From: Roseateles violae
GTDB taxonomy: Bacteria; Pseudomonadota; Gammaproteobacteria; Burkholderiales; Burkholderiaceae_C
Assembly: GCF_030410485.1 (NCBI RefSeq)
Contig: NZ_JAUHHC010000003.1
Span: forward strand, 496,001 to 560,000
Direction: 5' to 3'
Length of the DNA stretch: 64,000 nucleotides
The position numbers and the translations under genes were made by a program. The notes below the pieces were generated by a model. That model was not told where the DNA came from. It was given only the letters and a program-made list of their open reading frames with translations, and searched no databases. Positions 49,994-57,606 of this stretch are shown in pieces; the stretch's first letter is position 1, and each line of letters opens with the position of its first letter.

Positions 49994-50371
49994 ATGAGAC
50001 TCACACAGTTACTGCTTTTGGCGCTAATGCTGCCAGTGTCAGCACATGCGAAGACCGCAGCGGAACTACAAGATGACTGCGCTGCTTTTTATCAGCAGTC
50101 CACAACTGTTGCGGGAACTCAGGCCGACCTTGACCGAATGCTCAAATGTGTCGCGTACATCAGTGGTGTCCTTGATGTCCCGTTGATGTACAGCGTGGGT
50201 GGCGCAGCCTACTGCGCTCCTGCTGGAACTACGCGGGGTACGGTTATCGGGGTCGTGAGGGAGCAGATCCGGCGACCAGAGGTGGCCAAGATGACTTGGC
50301 CAGGGTCCGGGCCACAGGTCATCTTCAATGCAGTGCAAGCGCGTTGGCCCTGCAACGAATCGGGAAGATGA
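49994..50371 (+). CDS. Rap1a/Tai-family secreted protein (immunity-like)
   Basis: Exported protein of 125 residues: signal peptide MRLTQLLLLALMLPVSAHA, then a mature part of about 105 residues with paired cysteines in LQDDCAAFY, LKCVAYISGVLDV, GAAYCAPAG and RWPCNE. The spacing and the closing ...V...RWPC pattern resemble the Rap1a/Tai immunity family, whose members protect the periplasm from type VI secreted amidases. No effector gene or type VI component is seen in the window, so the match is to the family and not to a function. G+C is low compared with the flanks. Confidence 0.6.
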   Translation: MRLTQLLLLALMLPVSAHAKTAAELQDDCAAFYQQSTTVAGTQADLDRMLKCVAYISGVLDVPLMYSVGGAAYCAPAGTTRGTVIGVVREQIRRPEVAKMTWPGSGPQVIFNAVQARWPCNESGR

Positions 50372-50739
50372 GCCGACATTTCCAGCATAACCTTTTAATT
50401 GAGCGGTAGATTGCTGAGTACGACAAATGACCAAGACGCCGAGCGCGACCCAGTTGATCGGCGAAGCACAAGGAGAGCAGCCCTGGCATTCATCTGCAGG
50501 GCCGTTCGCCCGACGGCTCAGCGGCCGGTAGCGGAATAGCGTCTTTTTTATCTCAATGATCCGTTCGGCGTTCGCAACCCTAGCCGCATGAGCTAGGTCT
50601 CCGGGCCGAGCGCCGGGCCGCTCCCAAGCCGGCCCGCGCTGGCGATGTGCTCGCGGCTCGATGCCGCGAGCATCGCCGTCCCCGCGGGGGACCGACCAAT
50701 CTCGCCCGCGTTCAGCGGGGCGAGATTGGGCGAGGGGTA
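50372..50739. other. Gene-free stretch with nested palindromes
   Basis: The first half (50372-50600) keeps the lower G+C of the island and holds only a 34-codon frame (50427-50531) with no clear ribosome site. The second half, 50603-50737, is the palindromic repeat described separately. A TTTTTT run at about 50546 has no stem in front of it. Confidence 0.5.
50603..50737. repeat. Composite palindromic repeat closing the low-G+C island
   Basis: Three inverted repeats follow each other: 50642-50676 (GCGATG..GCTCGCGGC against GCCGCGAGCATCGC), 50678-50692 (GTCCCCGCGGGGGAC) and 50698-50727 (AATCTCGCCC against GGGGCGAGATT). CGAGGGG ends the unit at 50731-50737. Bases 50611-50627 are the exact reverse complement of 21908-21924. 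Confidence 0.75.
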
Positions 50740-51639
50740 CTATCTCAACCGCTTGATCAGGCTCGAAGTATCCCAGCGATTGCCGCCCATCTGCTGGACG
50801 TCGGCGTAGAACTGGTCGACGAGAGCGGTCACCGGCACGCGGGCGCCGTTGCGGCGGGCCTCGTCCAGCACCAGGCCCAGGTCCTTGCGCATCCAGTCGA
50901 CGGCGAAACCGAAGTCGAACTTGTCGTCGACCATGGTCTTGCCGCGGTTGTCCATCTGCCAGCTCTGCGCCGCACCCTTGCCGATCACGTCCAGCACCTG
51001 CTTCATGTCCAGGCCCGCGCGCTGGCCGAAGGCGATCGCCTCGGACAGGCCCTGCACCAGGCCGGCGATGCAGATCTGGTTGACCATCTTGGCCAGCTGG
51101 CCGGCACCGCTCTCGCCGACGCGGGTCACCGCCTTGGCGAAGGCCAGCGCGATCGGCTCGATGGCCGCGAACGGCTCGGCGTCACCGCCGCACATGACGG
51201 TCAGCGCGCCGTTGACGGCACCGGCCTGGCCGCCGGAGACCGGCGCGTCGATGAAGTGCAGGCCGCGCGCCTTGGCCGTGGCATAGAGCTCGCGCGCGAC
51301 CTCGGCCGAGGCCGTCGTGTGGTCGACGAAGAAGGCGCCGGCCTGCATGCCGGCAAAGGCGCCCTGCTCGCCGAGCACGACCGAGCGCAGATCGTCATCG
51401 TTGCCGACGCAGCAGAACACGATCTCGGCGCCGCGCGCGGCCTCGGCCGGCGTGGCGGCGAAGGCGCCGCCGTACTCCTTGGCCCAGGCCTCGGCCTTGG
51501 CCGTCGTGCGGTTGTAGACGGTCACCTGGTGACCGGCGCGGGCCAGATGGCCGGCCATCGGATGGCCCATGACGCCGAGGCCCAGAAAGGCGACGCGGCG
51601 CGAGGGGACGGGAGCGTAGGTGCGTGCGGGTGCGTTCAT
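50740..51639 (-). CDS. NAD(P)-dependent oxidoreductase, 3-hydroxyisobutyrate dehydrogenase family
   Basis: Beta-hydroxyacid dehydrogenase of 299 residues. The Rossmann motif is VAFLGLGVMGHPMAGHLARAGH, the substrate loop FIDAPVSGGQAGAVNGALTVMCGG follows, and the catalytic lysine lies in GAGQLAKMVNQICIAGLVQG. Family members act on 3-hydroxyisobutyrate, tartronate semialdehyde or related acids; which one cannot be told here. There is no valine-degradation or glyoxylate gene nearby. It follows pilU by ten bases on the minus strand. Confidence 0.9.
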   Translation of the reverse strand: MNAPARTYAPVPSRRVAFLGLGVMGHPMAGHLARAGHQVTVYNRTTAKAEAWAKEYGGAFAATPAEAARGAEIVFCCVGNDDDLRSVVLGEQGAFAGMQAGAFFVDHTTASAEVARELYATAKARGLHFIDAPVSGGQAGAVNGALTVMCGGDAEPFAAIEPIALAFAKAVTRVGESGAGQLAKMVNQICIAGLVQGLSEAIAFGQRAGLDMKQVLDVIGKGAAQSWQMDNRGKTMVDDKFDFGFAVDWMRKDLGLVLDEARRNGARVPVTALVDQFYADVQQMGGNRWDTSSLIKRLR

Positions 51640-51649
51640 GCACCCGACT

Positions 51650-52786
51650 TTAGACGATGGTCAGGTGCTCGGTGCCCGAGGACAGATCGCCGCTGCGCGC
51701 GCGTTCGCTGTTCAGCTTGATCTGCAGGCGCAGGTCGTTGACCGAATCGGCATTGCGCAGCGCGTCCTCGTAGCTGACCTTGCCCAGCTCGTAGAGGTCG
51801 AACAGGGCCTGGTCGAAGGTCTGCATGCCCAGCTCGCGCGAGCGCTTCATCAGCTCCTTGATCTCGCTGACCTCGCCCTTGAAGATCAGGTCCGAGACCA
51901 GCGGCGTGTTCAGCAGGATCTCGACCGCCGCGATGCGGCCCTTGCCCTCGCGGCGCGGCAGCAGGCGCTGCGAGACCAGGGCGCGCAGATTCAGCGACAG
52001 GTCCATCAGCAGCTGGGCGCGGCGCTCCTCGGGGAAGAAATTGATGATGCGGTCCAGCGCCTGGTTGGCGCTGTTGGCGTGCAAGGTGGCCATGCACAGG
52101 TGGCCGGTCTCGGCAAAGGCGACCGCATGCTCCATCGTCTCGCGGTCGCGGATCTCGCCCATCAGGATCACGTCGGGCGCCTGGCGCAGGGTGTTCTTCA
52201 GCGCCGCCTCCCAGCTGTCGGTGTCGATGCCCAGCTCGCGCTGGGTGACGATGCAGTTCTTGTGCGGATGGACGAACTCGACCGGGTCCTCGATCGTGAT
52301 GATGTGGCCATAGGTCGTCTCGTTGCGCTCGTCGATCATCGCGGCCAGCGAGGTGCTCTTGCCCGAGCCGGTGGCGCCGACGACGATCACCAGGCCGCGC
52401 TTGGCCTGCACCACTTCGCGCAGCACCGGCGGCAGGTCCAGCGAGGCGATCGTCGGCAGCACGGCCGGAATCGTCCGCAGCACCAGGCCCACCGAGCCTT
52501 GCTGCAGGAAGGCATTGGCGCGGAAGCGCCCGATGCCCTGCGGCGAGATCGCGAAATTGCATTCCTTGGTGCGCTCGAACTCGGCCGCCTGCTTGTCGTT
52601 CATGATCGAACGCGCCAGCTGCAGGGTGTGCTGGCCGGTCAGCGGCTGCGGGCTCACCTTGGTGACCTTGCCGTCGACCTTGATCGCCGGCGGGAAGTCG
52701 GCGGTCAGGAATAGGTCCGAGCCCTTGCGCGAGATCATCAGGCGCAGCAGGTCATTGATGAATTTGGAGGCTTGGTCGCGTTCCAT
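51650..52786 (-). CDS. pilU: Twitching-motility ATPase PilU
   Basis: Accessory retraction ATPase of type IV pili, 378 residues. Walker A VVGATGSGKSTSLAAMID, Asp box TIEDPVEFVHPHKNCIVTQRE, Walker B VILMGEIRDRETMEHAVAFAETGHLCMATLHAN are all present. The PilU-like N-terminus ASKFINDLLRLMISRKGSDLFLTADFPP and the extended C-terminus separate it from PilT. It lies downstream of pilT on the same strand, the usual pilT-pilU order, with a palindrome in the 89-base gap. Confidence 0.94.
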   Translation of the reverse strand: MERDQASKFINDLLRLMISRKGSDLFLTADFPPAIKVDGKVTKVSPQPLTGQHTLQLARSIMNDKQAAEFERTKECNFAISPQGIGRFRANAFLQQGSVGLVLRTIPAVLPTIASLDLPPVLREVVQAKRGLVIVVGATGSGKSTSLAAMIDERNETTYGHIITIEDPVEFVHPHKNCIVTQRELGIDTDSWEAALKNTLRQAPDVILMGEIRDRETMEHAVAFAETGHLCMATLHANSANQALDRIINFFPEERRAQLLMDLSLNLRALVSQRLLPRREGKGRIAAVEILLNTPLVSDLIFKGEVSEIKELMKRSRELGMQTFDQALFDLYELGKVSYEDALRNADSVNDLRLQIKLNSERARSGDLSSGTEHLTIV

Positions 52787-52826
52787 GGAGGTCCTACTGC
52801 GGTTGAGTCTCGCGGGGAAGTTCTGC

Positions 52827-52891
52827 CGTTACTCACTTGGCTGCGCCAAATGAGTAACGTCAAATTTCCCGGGCTTCAGCCCGGGAAATTT
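52827..52891. repeat. Two palindromes between pilT and pilU, one inside the pilT end
   Basis: CGTTACTCA-(CTTGG CTGCG CCAAA)-TGAGTAACG spans 52827-52859 as a long near-perfect hairpin. AAATTTCCCGGGC-TTCA-GCCCGGGAAATTT spans 52862-52891; the last five codons and stop of pilT lie in it. Neither has a U-run. They could stabilise the pilT mRNA end or set the pilT:pilU ratio. Confidence 0.75.
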
Positions 52892-53919
52892 TCCGGGAAC
52901 TTGGCTTTGGAGCGGGCTTCGCCGGGGGAGATCACATTGCGGCGGACCAGATCGGTGAGGTTCTGGTCCAGCGTCTGCATGCCCTGCTGGTTTCCGGTCT
53001 GGATGGCCGAGTACATCTGCGCGACCTTGTTCTCGCGGATCAGATTGCGGATCGCCGAGGTGCCCAGCATGATCTCGTGCGCGGCCACCCGGCCCGAGCC
53101 ATCCTTCAGCTTGCACAGGCTCTGCGAGATCACCGCCACCAGCGATTCGGACACCATCGCGCGCACCATCTCCTTCTCGGCCGCCGGGAACACGTCGACG
53201 ATGCGGTCCACCGTCTTGGCGGCCGACGAGGTGTGCAGGGTGCCGAAGACCAGGTGACCCGTTTCGGCCGCGGTCAGCGCCAGGCGGATGGTTTCGAGGT
53301 CGCGCATTTCGCCGACCAGCACGCAGTCCGGGTCCTCGCGCAGCGCCGAGCGCAGGGCGTTCGAGAAGGAGAGCGTGTGCGGGCCGACCTCGCGCTGGTT
53401 GACCAGGCTCTTCTTCGATTCGTGCACGAACTCGATCGGATCCTCGATGGTCAGGATGTGGCCGTACTCGTTCTCGTTCAGGTGGTTGATCATGCCGGCC
53501 AAGGTCGTCGACTTGCCCGAACCGGTGGGACCGGTGACGAGCACCAGGCCGCGCGGCTTCAGCGCAAGCTCGGCAAAGACCTTGGGCGCATTCAGCTGCT
53601 CCAGCGACAGGATCTTGGACGGAATCGTGCGGAACACGGCGCCGGCACCGCGGTTCTGGTTGAAGGCATTGACGCGAAAACGCGCCAGGCCCTGGATTTC
53701 AAAGGAGAAGTCGACCTCCAGCGTCTCTTCATAGACCTTGCGCTGGGAGTCGTTCATGATGTCGTACACCATGTCATGGACGGCGCGGTGGTCGAGCGCC
53801 TCGACATTGATGCGGCGCACATCGCCGTGCACGCGAATCATCGGCGGCAGGCCGGCCGAGAGATGCAAGTCCGAGGCCTTGTTCTTGACCGAAAATGCCA
53901 GCAGTTGGGTGATGTCCAT
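52876..53919 (-). CDS. pilT: Twitching-motility retraction ATPase PilT
   Basis: Hexameric ATPase of 347 residues that retracts type IV pili. Motifs: MDITQLLAFSVKNKASDLHLSAGLPP (start shown by KNKASDLHLSAGLPPMIR), Walker A VTGPTGSGKSTTLAGMI, TIEDPIEFVHESKKSLVNQRE, Walker B VLVGEMRDLETIRLALTAAETGHLVFGTLHT, and the C-terminal AIRNLIRENK motif needed for retraction. The last residues are encoded by the palindrome at 52862-52891 and replace the usual tail. It diverges from yggS with an 11-base gap. Confidence 0.97.
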   Translation of the reverse strand: MDITQLLAFSVKNKASDLHLSAGLPPMIRVHGDVRRINVEALDHRAVHDMVYDIMNDSQRKVYEETLEVDFSFEIQGLARFRVNAFNQNRGAGAVFRTIPSKILSLEQLNAPKVFAELALKPRGLVLVTGPTGSGKSTTLAGMINHLNENEYGHILTIEDPIEFVHESKKSLVNQREVGPHTLSFSNALRSALREDPDCVLVGEMRDLETIRLALTAAETGHLVFGTLHTSSAAKTVDRIVDVFPAAEKEMVRAMVSESLVAVISQSLCKLKDGSGRVAAHEIMLGTSAIRNLIRENKVAQMYSAIQTGNQQGMQTLDQNLTDLVRRNVISPGEARSKAKFPENFPG

Positions 53920-53930
53920 GAAAGACGATT

Positions 53931-54632
53931 ATGGCGACGATCGCGGCGAACTTACAAGAAACGCAGACCCGGCTTGCATCTGCTTGCACGCGTGCCGGCC
54001 GCCCCGTGCAAAGCGTCACGCTGCTGGTCGTCAGCAAGACCTTCTCCGCCACAGCCGTGCGTGAGGCCTACAACGCCGGTGCGCGCCGCTTCGGCGAGAA
54101 CTATGTGCAGGAAGGGCTGGAGAAGATCGAGGCGCTGGCCGATCTGCGCCAGGACGTCGAGTGGCATCTGATCGGCCCCTTGCAAAGCAACAAGACCCGC
54201 GTCGTCGCCGAGGCCTTCGACTGGGTGCACAGCGTCGACCGGCTGAAGACCGCGCAGCGCCTGTCGGAGCAGCGCCCGGCCGCGCTGCCACCGCTCAACG
54301 TCTGCCTGCAGATCAATATCAGCGGCGAGGACACGAAGAGCGGCGCGGCTCCCGGCGAGGCCTTGGCGCTGGCGCGCGCGATCGCCGCGCTGCCGCGGCT
54401 GCGGCTGCGCGGCCTGATGGCCGTGCCCGAGCCGGCCGCCGACTTCGAGGCGCAGCGCCTGCCGCACCGCGCGCTGGCCGAGCTGCAGCGGCAGCTTATC
54501 GCGCAAGGCCTGACCCTGGACACCTTGTCGATCGGCATGAGCGCCGATCTGGAGGCCGCCGTTGCCGAGGGCGCGACCATGGTGCGCATCGGCTCGGCAA
54601 TCTTCGGGCAACGTCCGACGCCGGCAGCATGA
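53931..54632 (+). CDS. yggS: YggS family pyridoxal-phosphate homeostasis protein
   Basis: Cytoplasmic PLP-binding protein of 233 residues (PLPBP family) involved in vitamin B6 and amino-acid balance. The PLP lysine is in VTLLVVSKTFSATAVREAY, followed by ARRFGENYVQEGLEKIEAL, WHLIGPLQSNKTRVVAEAFDWVHSVD and LSIGMSADLEAAVAEGATMVRIGSAIFG. The gene beside pilT in the opposite direction is its typical place in betaproteobacteria. The stop overlaps the MocR gene start (ATGA), so the two B6-related genes are coupled. Confidence 0.95.
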   Translation: MATIAANLQETQTRLASACTRAGRPVQSVTLLVVSKTFSATAVREAYNAGARRFGENYVQEGLEKIEALADLRQDVEWHLIGPLQSNKTRVVAEAFDWVHSVDRLKTAQRLSEQRPAALPPLNVCLQINISGEDTKSGAAPGEALALARAIAALPRLRLRGLMAVPEPAADFEAQRLPHRALAELQRQLIAQGLTLDTLSIGMSADLEAAVAEGATMVRIGSAIFGQRPTPAA

Positions 54633-56071
54633 GCAGCGAGGGCGCGGCCGCGCTCCCGCGCTATCAGCAGCTGGCCGAGGAGCTGGCCGCGCTGATGGCC
54701 AGCGGCGCGCTGCGCCCCGGCGACCGCCTGCCCTCGGTGCGCCAGACCCAGCGGGCACGCCGCTGCAGCGCCGCCACCGTTTTCCAGGCCTATTACCTGC
54801 TCGAATCGCGCGGCCTGATCCGCGCCGCGCCGCGCTCCGGCTACTTCGTCGCGCCGCCGCCCAGCCAGGCGCCGACGCGCTCGACGCCGCGGCCCGAGCC
54901 CGGCCCGGTGGAGGTCAGCGAGCTGGTGTTCCAGCTGCTGGGCAGCAGCGGCCCTGCCATCCATGCGCCCTTCGGCTCCGCCTTCCCGAGCGCCGCGCTG
55001 TTCCCGCTCGAGAAGCTGCGCCGCGCGCTGGTCGCCGGCAGCCGGAAGATGAGCGCCGAGCAGCTGACCGCCGATCTGCCGGCCGGGCACGAGGAGTTGC
55101 GGCGCCAGATTGCCCTGCGCTATCTGCGACTGGGCCTGGCCATCACGCCGGACGAGATCGTGCTGACCCATGGCGCGCTGGAGGCGCTGAATCTGAGCCT
55201 GCAGCTGCTTACCCGGCCCGGCGACGCGGTGCTGGTCGAATCGCCCGGCTTCTACGCCGCGCTGCAGGCGATCGAGCGGCTGGGCCTGCGCGCGATCGAG
55301 ATCCCCACCGATGCGCGCGAGGGCGCCGATCTGCAGGCCCTGGCCATCCTGCTCGAGCGGCAGCAGCCCCGGGCCTGCTGGCTGATGAGCAGCTGGCAGA
55401 ACCCGCTGGGCAGCCTGATGCCGGCCGACAAGAAGCGCGCGCTGCTGGCGCTGCTGGCGCGCCACGGCGTGCCGCTGATTGAGGACGATGTCTATGCCGA
55501 GCTGCACTTCGGCGCCCAGCCCGCGCCACCGGTCAAGGCCTTCGAGGCGCGGACAACCGGCGCGGCGGTGCTGCACTGCGGCTCCTTCTCCAAATGCCTG
55601 GCGCCCGGCTACCGCGTCGGCTGGGTCGCCGCCGGCCGCCTGGCGCCGGCGCTGCAGCGGCTCAAGCTCAGCAACAGCCTCGGCGGCTCCTGGCCGGCGC
55701 AGGCGGCGCTGGCCGAGTACCTGCAGGCCGGCGGCTTCGACCTGCATCTGCGCGGCCTGCGCCGGGCGCTGCAGCGCCAGCGCGACGCGATGCTGGACGG
55801 CATCGCGCGCCACTTCCCGGCCGGCACGCGGATGACGCGGCCGGAGGGCGGCTACTTCGTCTGGCTGGAACTGCCACCCGGCGGCGACAGCCTGGCCCTG
55901 CATGGGCAGGCGCTGGCCGAGGGCATCAGCTTGGCGCCGGGGCCGATGTTCTCGGCCCGGCGCGAGTTCGGCCGCTGCCTGCGGCTGAACTACGGCCATC
56001 GCTGGACGCCGGCGCTGCAGGCGGCGCTGGCCAGGCTGGGTAGCCTGGCGGCCGCGCAGTGCAAGGCCTGA
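54629..56071 (+). CDS. MocR-type transcription regulator with aminotransferase domain (PdxR-like)
   Basis: Fusion of a GntR winged helix to a fold-type I aminotransferase, 480 residues. The DNA-binding part is LPRYQQLAEELAALMASGALRPGDRLPSVR and RRCSAATVFQAYYLLESRGLI (in parts). The aminotransferase part keeps the PLP lysine in HCGSFSKCLAPGYRVGW and the Asn/Asp residues in SSWQNPLGS and IEDDVYAELHF. Such proteins often sense PLP or amines. Coupling to yggS suggests a link with vitamin B6, but the target genes are not visible here. Confidence 0.9.
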   Translation: MSSEGAAALPRYQQLAEELAALMASGALRPGDRLPSVRQTQRARRCSAATVFQAYYLLESRGLIRAAPRSGYFVAPPPSQAPTRSTPRPEPGPVEVSELVFQLLGSSGPAIHAPFGSAFPSAALFPLEKLRRALVAGSRKMSAEQLTADLPAGHEELRRQIALRYLRLGLAITPDEIVLTHGALEALNLSLQLLTRPGDAVLVESPGFYAALQAIERLGLRAIEIPTDAREGADLQALAILLERQQPRACWLMSSWQNPLGSLMPADKKRALLALLARHGVPLIEDDVYAELHFGAQPAPPVKAFEARTTGAAVLHCGSFSKCLAPGYRVGWVAAGRLAPALQRLKLSNSLGGSWPAQAALAEYLQAGGFDLHLRGLRRALQRQRDAMLDGIARHFPAGTRMTRPEGGYFVWLELPPGGDSLALHGQALAEGISLAPGPMFSARREFGRCLRLNYGHRWTPALQAALARLGSLAAAQCKA

Positions 56072-56095
56072 GCGCGCGCGCCTCGGCCGCTCGCT

Positions 56096-56359
56096 TCATT
56101 TCCCGCCGTGGACCGACAGCAGCGCATCGACCACGCAGGACAGCAGGTCGCTGCAGGAGGCCTGCCGGTGGTGCTGGTCCGAGCGCTGCTGTGCGGCATT
56201 GCCGGCCTCCCGGGCGCCGGCGCGGCGCAGATCGTCGGCGGCGCGCTGCTCGCGCGCGGCCTCCTGGGCGTGATAGCTGGAGCCCGCACAGCCGGCGCCG
56301 CCCAGCTGCAGCAGCGTGAGCAGGAGCGCGGAAAAAAGCAGTGATGGAGAGCGCTTCAT
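56096..56359 (-). CDS. Small lipoprotein, unknown function
   Basis: Predicted lipoprotein of 87 residues. The signal peptide MKRSPSLLFSALLLTLLQLGGAGC ends in the lipobox GAGC (read in parts SALLLTLLQLGGAGC). The mature part is charged and helical (EAAREQRAADDLRRAG) and has two cysteines near the end (CSDLLSCVVDALL) that could form a disulfide. I do not recognise the family. It lies on the same strand as mliC, 67 bases downstream of it, and may share its transcript. Confidence 0.6.
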   Translation of the reverse strand: MKRSPSLLFSALLLTLLQLGGAGCAGSSYHAQEAAREQRAADDLRRAGAREAGNAAQQRSDQHHRQASCSDLLSCVVDALLSVHGGK

Positions 56360-56426
56360 GTTCTGGCCGGGTTCCCCATGGAGTTCTTGATCTTGGCGCA
56401 ACCGGCAGCAGCTTGGCGTCTTGGGC

Positions 56427-56741
56427 TCAACGGACCGTGCATGTAATGGGCGCCATCCGGCCGATCTCGACGATGAGCTCGCTGCCCTTGCCGCGCACGG
56501 TGGTGGGGCCGTTGGCGTACAGAAAGCCGGACCCGGCGACCTGCTGCCGCAGTTCGATAGTCTCGCCCTGGCGGAGCAAGAGGCCGATGCCCTGAGCGCC
56601 CAGGAAGCGCATCTCCAGGCTCTCCCCATTCGCACAGGCGTAGTGAACGCGGCGCTCGCCCGCGGCTTCGCCGGGCGGGGTTGGCGCCGCACAAGCGGCC
56701 AGCAGGGGCAGCAGCAGTGAAACGCCGGAGGTCTTGCGCAT
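56427..56741 (-). CDS. mliC: MliC family lysozyme inhibitor lipoprotein
   Basis: Lipoprotein of 104 residues of the family that inhibits C-type lysozyme. The lipobox is LLAAC with cysteine near residue 17. The domain shows VHYACANGESLEMRFLG, a central IELRQQVAGSGFLYANG and the end GKGSELIVEIG...ITCTVR, with the cysteine pair (YAC and ITC) that forms the conserved disulfide. The SGSGxxY motif of the inhibitory loop reads AGSGFLY. It is followed on the same strand by the small lipoprotein. Confidence 0.86.
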   Translation of the reverse strand: MRKTSGVSLLLPLLAACAAPTPPGEAAGERRVHYACANGESLEMRFLGAQGIGLLLRQGETIELRQQVAGSGFLYANGPTTVRGKGSELIVEIGRMAPITCTVR

Positions 56742-56889
56742 GATGCAAGCTTAAGCAGGCTGCGTGCAATCCGGCATCGCGTTTGCCCGAGCCATCATCC
56801 ACCCGCAGCGGGCGCTGCGGCGCTGATACGGTCGAAAGCAGCGCAATCTGCATCTTCCGCGCCGCGCAGCGCTGCGGCAGCATCGCGGC

Positions 56890-57606
56890 ATGAGCCCGAT
56901 GATGATGAAGCCCCTGAGGAAACTGCTGCCGGCGCTGAGCCTGCTGCTGGCGCTGGCCGCCGCGCCCAGCCCCGCCGCGCCCTTCGAAGACACGATCGCG
57001 CAGCGCGCGCTGGCCTGCACCCTGTGCCATGGCAAGGAGGGCCGGGCCGCGGCCGATGGCTATTACCCGCGCCTGGCCGGCAAGCCGCAGGGCTATCTCT
57101 ACAAGCAGCTGCTGAACTTCCGCGACGGGCGGCGGCATTACGGGCCAATGAGCGAGCTGATCGATCCGCTCAGCGACGACTATCTGCGCGAGCTGGCCGG
57201 CTACTTCGCCGCGCTGGAACTGCCCTATCCGCCACCGCAGCGGCCCGGCCTCGCGCCGGCCGCCCTGGAGCGCGCCCGTGCACTGGTGCTGCATGGCGAT
57301 CCGGCGCGCCAGCTGCCGGCCTGCGTGCAATGCCATGGCCAGCAGCTCAGCGGCGCCCAGCCCTTCATCCCCGGCCTGCTGGGCCTGTCGCGCGACTATC
57401 TGAACGGCCAGCTGGGTGCCTGGCGCAGCGGCCTGCGCCGCGCGGTGGCGCCGGACTGCATGGCCCAGGTCGCCAAGCGCCTGAGCCTGGACGAGATCAA
57501 CGCGGTCTCGCAATGGCTGGCCGCGCAGCCGCCGCCGCCGGGCATGAAGCCGGCCGCCGCGCCGCCCGAGCAGCCACTGCCGCTGGAATGCGGAGGCCTG
57601 CGATGA
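56890..57606 (+). CDS. Dihaem cytochrome c (c4-like)
   Basis: Periplasmic cytochrome of about 238 residues with two haem sites, CTLCH (near residue 43) and CVQCH (near 145), each in a cytochrome c domain of about 100 residues. The signal peptide is MKPLRKLLPALSLLLALAAAPSPAAP-like, starting at one of several Met (56890-56905). c4-type proteins shuttle electrons between quinol-linked enzymes and oxidases. The stop overlaps the next gene by four bases, so this cytochrome and the triple-haem one probably work together. Confidence 0.88.
   Translation: MSPMMMKPLRKLLPALSLLLALAAAPSPAAPFEDTIAQRALACTLCHGKEGRAAADGYYPRLAGKPQGYLYKQLLNFRDGRRHYGPMSELIDPLSDDYLRELAGYFAALELPYPPPQRPGLAPAALERARALVLHGDPARQLPACVQCHGQQLSGAQPFIPGLLGLSRDYLNGQLGAWRSGLRRAVAPDCMAQVAKRLSLDEINAVSQWLAAQPPPPGMKPAAAPPEQPLPLECGGLR

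Noticed and set aside
50427-50531. 34-codon frame in the gene-free stretch behind the Rap1a/Tai-like gene
   Set aside because: No ribosome site at a proper distance and no family recognised.
56108-56344. 78-codon plus-strand frame
   Set aside because: It lies opposite the small lipoprotein gene, which has a good signal peptide and lipobox; the plus-strand frame has neither.
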